Part shown: positions 36,065-44,281 of the stretch, piece by piece | Layout: the number at the start of each line of letters is the position of its first letter | Numbering within the stretch: position 1 is the stretch's first letter | Assembly: GCA_005882295.1 (NCBI GenBank) | Contig: VBAI01000007.1 | Span: 1 to 44,281, forward strand | Direction of reading: 5' to 3' | Source of the DNA: Candidatus Segetimicrobium genomatis | GTDB lineage: Bacteria > Sysuimicrobiota > Sysuimicrobiia > Sysuimicrobiales > Kaftiobacteriaceae | Length of the DNA: 44,281 nt | Translations under genes and position numbers: made by a program | The notes under the pieces: model-generated | The model's database searches: none | Seen by the model: only the letters and a program-made list of their open reading frames with translations | What the model was told of the DNA's origin: nothing

Positions 36065-37088
36065 CGCGCATGCGAGGATTCCGCGCCATAGCAGCGCTCG
36101 AGCGATGCTCCGTGCCACCGGTCTCTTCGGCCTGGCGTTTGTCATCTTTGCTGCGGTGCTGCTGGCCGCGGGCAAAGATCCAATCCGGGCGTACAGGGAC
36201 ATCCTCTCCAGCACACTTGTTGACCGCTACGGGTTCTCGGAGGTGCTGGTCAAGATGATCCCGCTCATGCTGACGGCCCTGGCGGTGGCGATCCCATCCC
36301 GCATCTGGCTGATCAACATCGGGGGGGAGGGACAGCTGTACATGGGGGCGTTGTTCGCCACCTGGGCCGCCACTTACTTTGCGGCGTTGCCGGCATGGGA
36401 GCTCCTGCCGCTGGTCGCTGCCCTGGGGTTCCTTGGTGGTGGACTCTGGGCGGCGATCTCCGGCGTGATGCGCGCCTACGGCTGGGTCAGCGAAACGATT
36501 TCCACCCTTCTGCTCAATTACGTCGCCATCCTCATTGTCAGCTTCTTCGTGTTTGGCCCCTGGAAGGATCCCGAAAGCGCCAACTACCCCCAGACGGCTG
36601 AGTTCGTGGCTGCCGCCCGCCTGCCGACGTTCTTCGGCACGCGCGTCCACCTCGGGCTTCTCATTGCCCTCGTGGCCTTCATCGTGTACCACGTGGTGTT
36701 GACCAGGACACGGTGGGGGCTGGAAATCCGCGCCATGGGGGGCAACATGGAGGCCGCCCGCCGGAGCGGCATCGCCATCGGCAGGTACGTGCTCGTGTTG
36801 ATGTTCATCGGCGGCGGCCTGGCTGGTCTCGCCGGAGTGGGGGAGGTGTCGGCGATCCAGGGGCGGCTGCGACCGAGTCTGTCCCCAGGCTATGGCTACA
36901 CGGGGTTTCTCATCAGCTGGATTGCCGGGGGCAACCCGTACGGCATCGTGGCGTCGGCGTTGCTGATGGCCGTGATCACCGCCGGGGGCGATGTCCTGCA
37001 GATGGCACATCGCCTCCCAGGCTCCGTGGTGAACATCCTGATGGCCTTGATGCTGTTTGTCGTGCTGGCCAGGAGGAGGGTGCCGTGA
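36057..37088 (+). CDS. Nucleoside-type ABC transporter permease
   Basis: IPSRIWLINIGGEGQLYMGALFATW; hydrophobic; operon context. Confidence 0.88.
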   Translation: MASAHARIPRHSSARAMLRATGLFGLAFVIFAAVLLAAGKDPIRAYRDILSSTLVDRYGFSEVLVKMIPLMLTALAVAIPSRIWLINIGGEGQLYMGALFATWAATYFAALPAWELLPLVAALGFLGGGLWAAISGVMRAYGWVSETISTLLLNYVAILIVSFFVFGPWKDPESANYPQTAEFVAAARLPTFFGTRVHLGLLIALVAFIVYHVVLTRTRWGLEIRAMGGNMEAARRSGIAIGRYVLVLMFIGGGLAGLAGVGEVSAIQGRLRPSLSPGYGYTGFLISWIAGGNPYGIVASALLMAVITAGGDVLQMAHRLPGSVVNILMALMLFVVLARRRVP

Positions 37089-37999
37089 GCGTTCCCTTCG
37101 TCGAGAGTGTCTTGCTGGGGGCGATCCTCTCAGGAATGCCCGTACTCTACGCCGCGCTGGGTGAGGTGATCGTGGAGCGGGCCGGCGTTGTGAATCTGGG
37201 CCTGGAAGGCGTCATGTTGATGGGGGCGGTGACCAGTTTCGCGTCCACCGTGCGCACGGGCAGCGCCGCGCTGGGTGTCCTGGCCGGGGCGACCGCGGGC
37301 GGGCTCTTCAACCTGATCCTAGCCCTGCTGGTGGTCACCCGGCAGGCCAATCAACTCGCCAGCGGACTGGCCTTGATGTTTTTCGGCGCAGGCGTCAGCG
37401 CGCTGCTCGGCGCTCCGTACATCGGCAGTCGCATCGCGGGATTGAACCCCCTCCAGATCCCGGGACTGGCCCACCTGCCCTACCTGGGTCCGTTGTTCAG
37501 ATCGGACATCCTCGCGTACCTGGCAATCCCGGCGGCAGCACTGGTATGGTGGGGACTGTTCCGGACGCGGTGGGGTCTGAGCCTACGGGCCGTGGGGGAG
37601 AATCCCGCAGCGGCGTATGCGGCAGGGTACAGCCCGCCGGCCATCCAATACCAGGCGCTCTTCCTCGCAGGGCTGTTTGGCGGCATCGCCGGCGCAGATC
37701 TCTCGATCGGGATCGTGAAGACCTGGGCGGAATGGATGACCGCCGGGCGTGGTTTCATCGCTGTGGCGTTGGTGATCTTCTCGCGATGGCATCCGCTGCG
37801 GATCGTGTGGGGGGCGGTGCTGTTCGGCGGAGCCGTGGCGCTGCAACTGCAGTTTCAGGCGCGTGGCGCGCCGGTCTCCCCGTTCCTGCTGGATACGCTT
37901 CCGTACCTCCTGAGCCTCGGGGTGCTGCTGGTCTGGGCGGGTGGACGGCGTCACGCGGCTCCGGCGAGTCTGGGACGGGTATTCGAAGGGACGAAGTGA
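37085..37999 (+). CDS. Nucleoside-type ABC transporter permease
   Basis: LGEVIVERAGVVNLGLEGVMLMGA; GTG 37085 overlapping the upstream stop. Confidence 0.88.
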   Translation: MSVPFVESVLLGAILSGMPVLYAALGEVIVERAGVVNLGLEGVMLMGAVTSFASTVRTGSAALGVLAGATAGGLFNLILALLVVTRQANQLASGLALMFFGAGVSALLGAPYIGSRIAGLNPLQIPGLAHLPYLGPLFRSDILAYLAIPAAALVWWGLFRTRWGLSLRAVGENPAAAYAAGYSPPAIQYQALFLAGLFGGIAGADLSIGIVKTWAEWMTAGRGFIAVALVIFSRWHPLRIVWGAVLFGGAVALQLQFQARGAPVSPFLLDTLPYLLSLGVLLVWAGGRRHAAPASLGRVFEGTK

Positions 38000-38039
38000 G
38001 TGGAGAGCACTCGAATCGATTCAGAAGGGGGTGGATGAC

Positions 38040-39152
38040 ATGAGGCAGAGAGGACCGCATCCGCTGCGGGTGCTGCTCGTCCTGGTGACCAGCCTGATGC
38101 TGGTGGTGATCACGATGGGTGGAGCCGCGCGGCAGGCGAATGCCGCGCCTCCGGCGCTGATCGTCGGGATCCTGCACATCGGCTCCGTCACCGACGGGGG
38201 GTACAATCAGGCGCACGCGGAAGGCGTCCGGTACATGCAGAAGATGCTCCCCGGCATCGAGGTGATAGAAGTCGAGAACGTTCCGGAGAGCGCGGACGCT
38301 GAGCGCGTGATGGAGACCATGATCCAGCGCGGCGCCAAGCTCATTATTGCCGCGAGTTTCGGCTATCTCGACCCGGCGTTGAATGTGGCGAAGCGGCACC
38401 CCGACGTGAAGTTTGAGCATCCCAGCGGTTACAAACTCGCTCCAAACCTGGGCACGTACTGGGCCAACACCCAAGACGGCTTCTATCTGATGGGGATGGC
38501 CGCCGGCAAGATGACCAAGACCCACAAGGCCGGCTTCGTGGTCGCGCTGCCTGTCAGCTTCTTCCTCGCGAATGTCAACGCATTCCATTTGGGCGCGCGC
38601 TCTGTGGATCCGCAGTTTGAGACCCGCGTGGTCTTCACAGGGACATTCCTGGATCCGGGGAAGGAGGCGACGGCGACCAACGCGCTGCTGGACCAGGGCG
38701 CGGACGTGATGGCCATGATCGTGGACTCCCCCATTACCGTGGTGCAGGTTGCTGAGCGCCAGGGAGCGTATTCGGTCGGCTACCACTACGTGGGAGTGCA
38801 GAAATTCGCGCCCAAGGGGTGGATCAGCGGTCTCGCCTTCAACTGGGGTCCCCTCTACGTCCGGTTTGCCAGGGCGGTCATGGACGGGACCTGGAGGAGC
38901 GAAGCAATCTACGGGAACGTGGCCAGCGACTACCTGGTCATCGCGCCCTTCGGTCCCGCTGTTCCGGCGTCCGTCGTCCGGCAGGTCAGCGCCAGCAAAC
39001 AGGCGATGATCAACGGGCAGTTGCGCGTATTTATGGGGCCCATCAAGGACAACCACGGGAACCTGCGAGTGGCAGAAGGACAGGTGCTCACCGACCAGGA
39101 TTACGGGAAGATGGACTGGCTGGCAGAGGGCGTCATTGGCCAGCCGCGGTAA
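38040..39152 (+). CDS. BMP family ABC transporter substrate-binding protein
   Basis: IVGILHIGSVTDGGYNQAHAEGVRYMQ; GWISGLAFNWGPLYVRFARAVMDGTW. Confidence 0.9.
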   Translation: MRQRGPHPLRVLLVLVTSLMLVVITMGGAARQANAAPPALIVGILHIGSVTDGGYNQAHAEGVRYMQKMLPGIEVIEVENVPESADAERVMETMIQRGAKLIIAASFGYLDPALNVAKRHPDVKFEHPSGYKLAPNLGTYWANTQDGFYLMGMAAGKMTKTHKAGFVVALPVSFFLANVNAFHLGARSVDPQFETRVVFTGTFLDPGKEATATNALLDQGADVMAMIVDSPITVVQVAERQGAYSVGYHYVGVQKFAPKGWISGLAFNWGPLYVRFARAVMDGTWRSEAIYGNVASDYLVIAPFGPAVPASVVRQVSASKQAMINGQLRVFMGPIKDNHGNLRVAEGQVLTDQDYGKMDWLAEGVIGQPR

Positions 39153-39161
39153 GACCTCACG

Positions 39162-40415
39162 ATGGCGTCGCCGATGAGGGAACGCATCGAGGCCGCCAAT
39201 GCCCAGGCGGTCGGTCGGATCACGTCCGCTGACCCGGTCTTGATCGACATCGCCCCGGCCGGTGAGGTGATTCCGGGTCTGGTCGGCCGGATGATCCTTC
39301 ACTCCGGGCCTCCGGTCGGCTGGTCGCGGATGTGCGGGGCGCAGCGTGGCGCCTGCATCGGCATGGTCCTCTTCGAAGGGTGGGCCAAAAACCCGGCGGA
39401 GGCGGAGCAGCTGCTGGCGAGCGGGGCGATTACGCTTGAGCCCAACCACCACCATCAGGCGGTGGGGCCCATGGCGGGGACCATTACCAGATCGCTGCCG
39501 GTGTTTGTGGTGAAGGACACCGCGTCTGGCTCCCGCGCGTGTTGCCGCCAGGTGGAGGGCCGCCAGCAGTTCGGCGACTACAGCGACGAGGCTCTGGACG
39601 GACTTCGGCGATGGCGTGATGTCTGGGCACCGTCGCTGAGGCAGGGGATTCAGCAGAAAGGTGGGGTGACGCTGCGGCCCATCATCGCCAAGGCGTTGCA
39701 GATGGGTGATGAGTTACACAACCGTCCGGTGGCAGCGACAACGTTGTTCGCCGACGTCATGGCGCTCGCCATGGTTGAGGCCGGGGTCTCGAAGAACAAC
39801 CTGCTGGCGACGCTGGCGCACCTGACGTACAATGAGTTCTTCTTCCTCGGTCTTTCGATGGCATCCGCCAAGGCGTTTTGCGACGCCGCCGCGGGGATTG
39901 CATACAGCACTGTCGTCACCGCGATGGCCCGCAACGGGACCGAATTTGGCATCAGGGTGAGCGGCCTGGGGGACGAATGGTACACGGCGCCGGCCCCACG
40001 AATTGATGGTCTGTATCTCACCGGCTACTCCGCCGACGATGCCGGACTGGACATGGGAGATTCCGCCATCACTGAGACCGTAGGATGGGGCGGGTTCGTG
40101 CTCGGCGGAGCTCCAGGGATCCTGAGCCTGATCGGCGGGACGAGCGAGCAGGCGATGCAGATCAGCCGGGACATGGGGGAGATCACGGTCGCGACCCATC
40201 CCACGTACCGCATTCCGGCCCTGGGATTTGTGGGGGCGCCGGTGGGCATCGACATCGTGAAGGTCATGCGCTCCGGGATCGTCCCCGTGATCGACACGGC
40301 CATCGCCCACAAAGATCCCGGCTATCCGAAAATCGGCGCGGGTATGGTGCGCGCGCCGAGCGAGTGTTTTGAGAAAGCCTTGCAGGCCTATGCCCGCAGA
40401 TATGGGCTCTCCTAG
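39162..40415 (+). CDS. DUF1116 family protein (YlbE/YahG-like)
   Basis: EPNHHHQAVGPMAGTITRSLPVFVVKD; TYNEFFFLGLSMASAKAFCDAAAGI. Confidence 0.85.
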   Translation: MASPMRERIEAANAQAVGRITSADPVLIDIAPAGEVIPGLVGRMILHSGPPVGWSRMCGAQRGACIGMVLFEGWAKNPAEAEQLLASGAITLEPNHHHQAVGPMAGTITRSLPVFVVKDTASGSRACCRQVEGRQQFGDYSDEALDGLRRWRDVWAPSLRQGIQQKGGVTLRPIIAKALQMGDELHNRPVAATTLFADVMALAMVEAGVSKNNLLATLAHLTYNEFFFLGLSMASAKAFCDAAAGIAYSTVVTAMARNGTEFGIRVSGLGDEWYTAPAPRIDGLYLTGYSADDAGLDMGDSAITETVGWGGFVLGGAPGILSLIGGTSEQAMQISRDMGEITVATHPTYRIPALGFVGAPVGIDIVKVMRSGIVPVIDTAIAHKDPGYPKIGAGMVRAPSECFEKALQAYARRYGLS

Positions 40416-40418
40416 TCT

Positions 40419-40814
40419 ATGAAGAAGAGCGGCATCCTGAATGCTGAGTTGATGCGGGTGATCGCATCGATGGGCCATACCGACCTGCTGGTCATCGCCG
40501 ATAGCGGGCTCCCCATCCCCGCCTCGGTCCCCCGGATCGACCTGGCGCTGGTTGCGGGCGTCCCGTCGTTCCTGCAGGTGCTGCAGGCCGTGCTGGCTGA
40601 GCTGCAGGTGGAGGCCGCTACGGTCGCAGAGGAGATGCGACAGCGCAGCCCTGCTCTCTATCAGGCGGCGCGCCACCTGCTGGGCGCAACCCCGCTGCAA
40701 CACATCGCGCACGAGGAATTTAAGGCACTGCTGCCGCGGGTGCGGGGTGTCGTGCGTACCGGCGAGCAGACCCCCTACGCGAACATCATCCTGCAGAGTG
40801 GAGTGACGTTCTGA
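40419..40814 (+). CDS. rbsD: RbsD/FucU family (D-ribose pyranase-like)
   Basis: MKKSGILNAELMRVIASMGHTDLLVIADSGLPIP; RTGEQTPYANIILQSGVTF. Confidence 0.93.
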   Translation: MKKSGILNAELMRVIASMGHTDLLVIADSGLPIPASVPRIDLALVAGVPSFLQVLQAVLAELQVEAATVAEEMRQRSPALYQAARHLLGATPLQHIAHEEFKALLPRVRGVVRTGEQTPYANIILQSGVTF

Positions 40815-40819
40815 ACGAG

Positions 40820-40934
40820 ACGGAAATGCGGAAACGGGGAAACGCGGAACCGCGACGGGCAATGTGCAGGAAGCGCCGATTCGCGGAGCCTCAGGTAATT
40901 GCTTCCGCGATTCCGCGTTTCCGTGTTTCCGTCA
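40820..40934. repeat. Octamer-array inverted repeat IR-F
   Basis: Left ACGGAAAT GCGGAAAC GGGGAAAC GCGGAACC (40820-40851); right TTCCGCGA TTCCGCGT TTCCGTGT TTCCGTCA (40903-40934). Confidence 0.88.
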
Positions 40935-40942
40935 GTCCGTAG

Positions 40943-42445
40943 ATGGACGCCACTCTTCTCGAGATGAGAGGTATAAGCAAGTCCTTCCCGGGGGTGCGTG
41001 CGCTGCAGGACGTTTCACTGGAGGTGCTGGCCGGCGAAGTCCACGCCCTCGTCGGCGAGAACGGCGCCGGCAAATCCACGCTGATGCGCATCCTCGGCGG
41101 CATTTACCCGCGTGATGCCGGCGAGATCCTGCTGCGCGGGTCGCGCGTGGAGATCGGCTCACCGACCCAGGCGCGCCAACTGGGGATCACGATCATCCAC
41201 CAGGAACTGAATCAGGTCCCGGCGCTCTCGGTGGCCGAGAACATTTTCCTGGGCCGCGAACCACGCCGCCCGCCGGGTCTGGTGAACTGGGATCAGATGT
41301 ACGCGCGTGCCGGACGGCTGCTCGCCGGCCTGGGGCTGTCCATCGATCCGCGTCGGAGAGTGGGTACCCTCACGGTCGCCGAGCAGCAGCTGGTGGAGAT
41401 CGCCAAGGCGCTCTCCGCGGACGCCGAGCTTGTCGTGATGGACGAACCAACCGCGGCATTGACCGTGGAGGAAACAGAGCGGCTGTTCAGGTTCATCCGT
41501 GACCTCCGGGCCCGTGGCGTCGGGATCATCTACATCACGCACCGGCTGGAGGAAATTTTCAAGATTGCGGACCGCGTGACCGTGCTGCGCGACGGACAAC
41601 GCGTGGGGACCTACACCGTTGCGGAGCTGACGATGGACGAGCTCATCCGCCTGATGGTCGGCCGGCAGCTGACCGAGAAATTCCCCAAGGAGGATGTGCC
41701 GCTGGGCAGCCCGGTCCTGGACGTCCGGGGGTTGACGAGACAGGGGCTCTTCCGCGACATCAGTTTTGTCGTCCATCGGGGTGAGATTCTGGGGATCGCG
41801 GGATTGATCGGCTCCGGCAAGGCAGAGGTCGCCCATGCCATCTTTGGGGCCGGGCCGCTGGATGCGGGGGAGATCCTGCTGGACGGGCAGCGCGTGATCA
41901 TTCGCTCGCCCGCCGATGCCATCGCGCTGGGCATCGGCCTGGTCACCGAGGATCGCAAGCGGCTGGGGCTGGTGCTCCCGATGAGCGTCCGCGCCAACAT
42001 CACCCTGCCGGTCCTGCGGCGCCTCCGGACGGCATTCGTGGTCCGGCGCGCAGACGAGACGGCGCTCATCCGCCAGGCGATCCACGATCTCGACATGGCC
42101 GTGACTTCGCCGGAACAGATCGTCCGCAACCTCAGCGGGGGCACGCAGCAGAAGGTGGTAGTGTCCAAATGGCTGCAAACTCGAGCCCGGGTGCTGCTGA
42201 TGGTCGAACCGACGCGTGGCATCGACGTGGGCGCGAAAGTGGAGATCTACCGGCTGATGACCGCGCTGGCGCGGCGCGGGGTGGGGATCGTGATGGTCTC
42301 CTCGGAGATGGAAGAGGTCCTCGGCATGAGTGACCGCATCCTCGTCATGCATGAAGGCGTGATCACCGCGGAGTTCCCCCGCGCCCAGGCCACCCAGGAG
42401 GCGATCATGGCGTCGGCGGCTGGGCGGGTGCACCGTGGAGTCTGA
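40943..42445 (+). CDS. rbsA: Ribose-type ABC transporter ATP-binding protein RbsA-like
   Basis: Two ABC domains; GENGAGKSTLMRILGG; NLSGGTQQKVVVSKWL. Confidence 0.92.
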   Translation: MDATLLEMRGISKSFPGVRALQDVSLEVLAGEVHALVGENGAGKSTLMRILGGIYPRDAGEILLRGSRVEIGSPTQARQLGITIIHQELNQVPALSVAENIFLGREPRRPPGLVNWDQMYARAGRLLAGLGLSIDPRRRVGTLTVAEQQLVEIAKALSADAELVVMDEPTAALTVEETERLFRFIRDLRARGVGIIYITHRLEEIFKIADRVTVLRDGQRVGTYTVAELTMDELIRLMVGRQLTEKFPKEDVPLGSPVLDVRGLTRQGLFRDISFVVHRGEILGIAGLIGSGKAEVAHAIFGAGPLDAGEILLDGQRVIIRSPADAIALGIGLVTEDRKRLGLVLPMSVRANITLPVLRRLRTAFVVRRADETALIRQAIHDLDMAVTSPEQIVRNLSGGTQQKVVVSKWLQTRARVLLMVEPTRGIDVGAKVEIYRLMTALARRGVGIVMVSSEMEEVLGMSDRILVMHEGVITAEFPRAQATQEAIMASAAGRVHRGV

Positions 42446-43406
42446 CCGGCGCAGCCTGGCGGCGCTGCGAAAGCTCCCCCTGGCGCGCCTGGGGAGTGTT
42501 CTGCGGCGGTTCGGGATCGTCATCGCCTTCGCGTTGCTCGTCGTCATCCTCTCGCTCCTGAGTGAGTCGTTTCTCACCGTGAGCAACCTGCTCAACATCG
42601 CGCGGCAGGTTTCCATCAACGCGGTTATCGCCGCCGGCATGACTTTTGTCATCCTCACCGGCGGCATCGACCTGAGCGTGGGTTCGGTGCTGGCGGTCTC
42701 GGGAGCGGTCATCGCGGGCCTGCTCTCGGCGGGGCGCCCGCTGCTGGTGGGCATCGGGGCGGGACTGGCGGTCGGCGCCGCGTTGGGACTCCTCGACGGT
42801 CTGATCGTCACCCGCGGCAAGGTGCAGCCCTTTATCGCCACGCTGGGCATGCTGACCATCGGCCGCGGCCTGACGCTTGTCTATACCGGCGGCCGTCCGA
42901 TCACCGGGCTCCCGGATGCGTTTGTCTGGCTGGGCGCCGGCGAGGTGTCGAGGATCCCGGTGCCGGTGGTCATCATGATCCTGGTCTTCCTGATCTCGTA
43001 TGGGATCCTCACGCAGACCGTCTTCGGGCGCTACGTGTATGCGATCGGCGGCAACGAGGAGGCGGCGCGGCTCTCCGGCGTGGATGTCGCCACGCACAAG
43101 ACACTGGTCTACGTCATCAGCGGGGTCCTGTCCGCCGTCAGCGCGGTCATCCTGACCGCCCGCCTGAATTCCGCGCAGCCGACCGCCGGGGTGGGGTTCG
43201 AGCTGGACGCCATCGCCGCCGTGGTGCTGGGCGGCACGACGCTGGCCGGGGGGGAGGGCAGCATCGGTGGAACGTTGCAGGGCGCCTTCATCATCGGCGT
43301 CATTAACAACGGGCTGAACCTGCTGAATGTGAATCCATTTTACCAGCAGGTGGTCAAGGGGGCCGTCATTCTTCTGGCCGTGCTCCTCGACCGGCGGCTG
43401 CGATAA
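42435..43406 (+). CDS. rbsC: Ribose-type ABC transporter permease RbsC-like
   Basis: GMTFVILTGGIDLSVGSVLAVSGAV; LGGTTLAGGEGSIGGTLQGAFIIGVINNGLNLL. Confidence 0.92.
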   Translation: MESDRRSLAALRKLPLARLGSVLRRFGIVIAFALLVVILSLLSESFLTVSNLLNIARQVSINAVIAAGMTFVILTGGIDLSVGSVLAVSGAVIAGLLSAGRPLLVGIGAGLAVGAALGLLDGLIVTRGKVQPFIATLGMLTIGRGLTLVYTGGRPITGLPDAFVWLGAGEVSRIPVPVVIMILVFLISYGILTQTVFGRYVYAIGGNEEAARLSGVDVATHKTLVYVISGVLSAVSAVILTARLNSAQPTAGVGFELDAIAAVVLGGTTLAGGEGSIGGTLQGAFIIGVINNGLNLLNVNPFYQQVVKGAVILLAVLLDRRLR

Positions 43407-43468
43407 GATTAAGAACGGAACGTTTCGTCCGGTGAGTTGCGTTGAATATCTCGGAGGAGGGAGAACGT

Positions 43469-44281
43469 ATGCGAAGAGGGTTGCTCATTGTAGGCGTGTT
43501 GTTGTTGCTGTCCGTGATCCCGCTGTATGCGGCCGCCCCACCGACGGTGGGGCTGTCCCTCTCCACGCTCAATAATCCGTTCTTCGTCGATCTGCGCGAT
43601 GGGGCCCAGGCGGCCGCCAAGAAGATGAACGTCAACCTGGTGGTGGTGGATGCCCAAAATGACTCGGCGCGCGAGGCGAGCCAGATCGAAGACCTGATTC
43701 AGAAGAAGGTCGCCGTCATCGCTATTAACCCCACGGACAGCGACGCCATTGTGCCGACCATCAAGAAGATCAACGCCGCCAGAATCCCGGTGATCACTGT
43801 GGACCGTGGGGCGAACGGCGGCGTGGTCGCCGCCCACATCGCCTCCGACAACGTCGCCGGCGGGAAGATGGCCGCGCAGTACGTCGCCAAGCGACTGAAG
43901 GGGAAGGGCAGCGTGGTGATGCTGGAAGGCATCGCGGGGACCTCGGCCGCGCGCGACCGCGGCAAGGGTTTTCGTGATGGTCTGAAGGCGTACCCCAGTA
44001 TCAGGCTGGTCGCCGTGCAGACCGCGGACTTCGACCGCGCCAAGGGGCTGTCGGTCATGGAGAACATCCTGCAGGCGCAGAAAAAGATCGACGCGGTCTT
44101 CGCGCAGAACGATGAAATGGCGCTGGGCGCCATCCAGGCCATTGCGGCCGCGAAGCGGGAGAAAGAGATGTTCGTCGTAGGCTTTGACGCCATCGGCGAC
44201 GCGCTGGCGGCGATCAAGGCGGGGACGATGGCCGCGACGATCGCGCAGCAGCCCAAGGAGATGGGCCGGCTGGCGGTGGAG
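43469..44281 (+). CDS. rbsB: Ribose-type ABC substrate-binding protein RbsB-like (partial, cut by window end)
   Basis: Own translation: MRRGLLIVGVLLLLSVIPLYAAAPPTVGLSLSTLNNPFFVDLRDGAQAAAKKMNVNLVVVDAQNDSAREASQIEDLIQKKVAVIAINPTDSDAI; GGAGGAGGG RBS. Confidence 0.92.
   Translation, partial: MRRGLLIVGVLLLLSVIPLYAAAPPTVGLSLSTLNNPFFVDLRDGAQAAAKKMNVNLVVVDAQNDSAREASQIEDLIQKKVAVIAINPTDSDAIVPTIKKINAARIPVITVDRGANGGVVAAHIASDNVAGGKMAAQYVAKRLKGKGSVVMLEGIAGTSAARDRGKGFRDGLKAYPSIRLVAVQTADFDRAKGLSVMENILQAQKKIDAVFAQNDEMALGAIQAIAAAKREKEMFVVGFDAIGDALAAIKAGTMAATIAQQPKEMGRLAVE

Noticed and set aside
37755-39455. 566-aa minus-strand ORF antisense to permease, BMP protein and DUF1116 gene
   Set aside because: Crosses several well-supported genes and their boundaries; composition typical of antisense high-GC frames.
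41159-42859. 566-aa minus-strand ORF antisense to rbsA/rbsC
   Set aside because: Antisense to conserved transporter genes; no domain visible.

Overview
High-GC bacterial chromosome segment with no prophage, CRISPR, transposase or rRNA that I can see. The left third is a compact, Firmicutes-like housekeeping block: AAR-like reductase pair, greA, clpC, radA, PIN/TRAM (YacL-like), fused ispDF, cysS, rlmB, sigH-type sigma factor, moaA, tRNA-Thr, NUDIX and ACT proteins. The middle holds a minus-strand heme-copper oxidase operon with two tandem subunit III genes, a TlpA-like thioredoxin, an NRAMP transporter, USP proteins and a secreted bactofilin-like repeat protein. The right part holds a minus-strand sugar ABC operon with two Gfo/Idh oxidoreductases, a CapA-like plus BMP/nucleoside ABC operon ending in DUF1116 and RbsD genes, and an rbsACB operon cut by the window edge (rbsB is missing from the supplied ORF track). 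The strongest unexplained signal is a family of intergenic inverted repeats. Each arm is a short tandem array with period 7, 8 or 9 nt. At least six full copies and two solo arms occur in 44 kb, nearly all starting within about 10 nt of a stop codon, and three of them fill the entire gap between convergent stop codons. Other notable points are an operon-internal 17-bp hairpin that pairs better as RNA than as DNA, near-consensus promoters followed by leader hairpins, loss of disA at its canonical site, and a non-cyanobacterial acyl-ACP-reductase-like gene that keeps the candidate catalytic Cys. All calls are from reading sequence and protein motifs; no searches were run.
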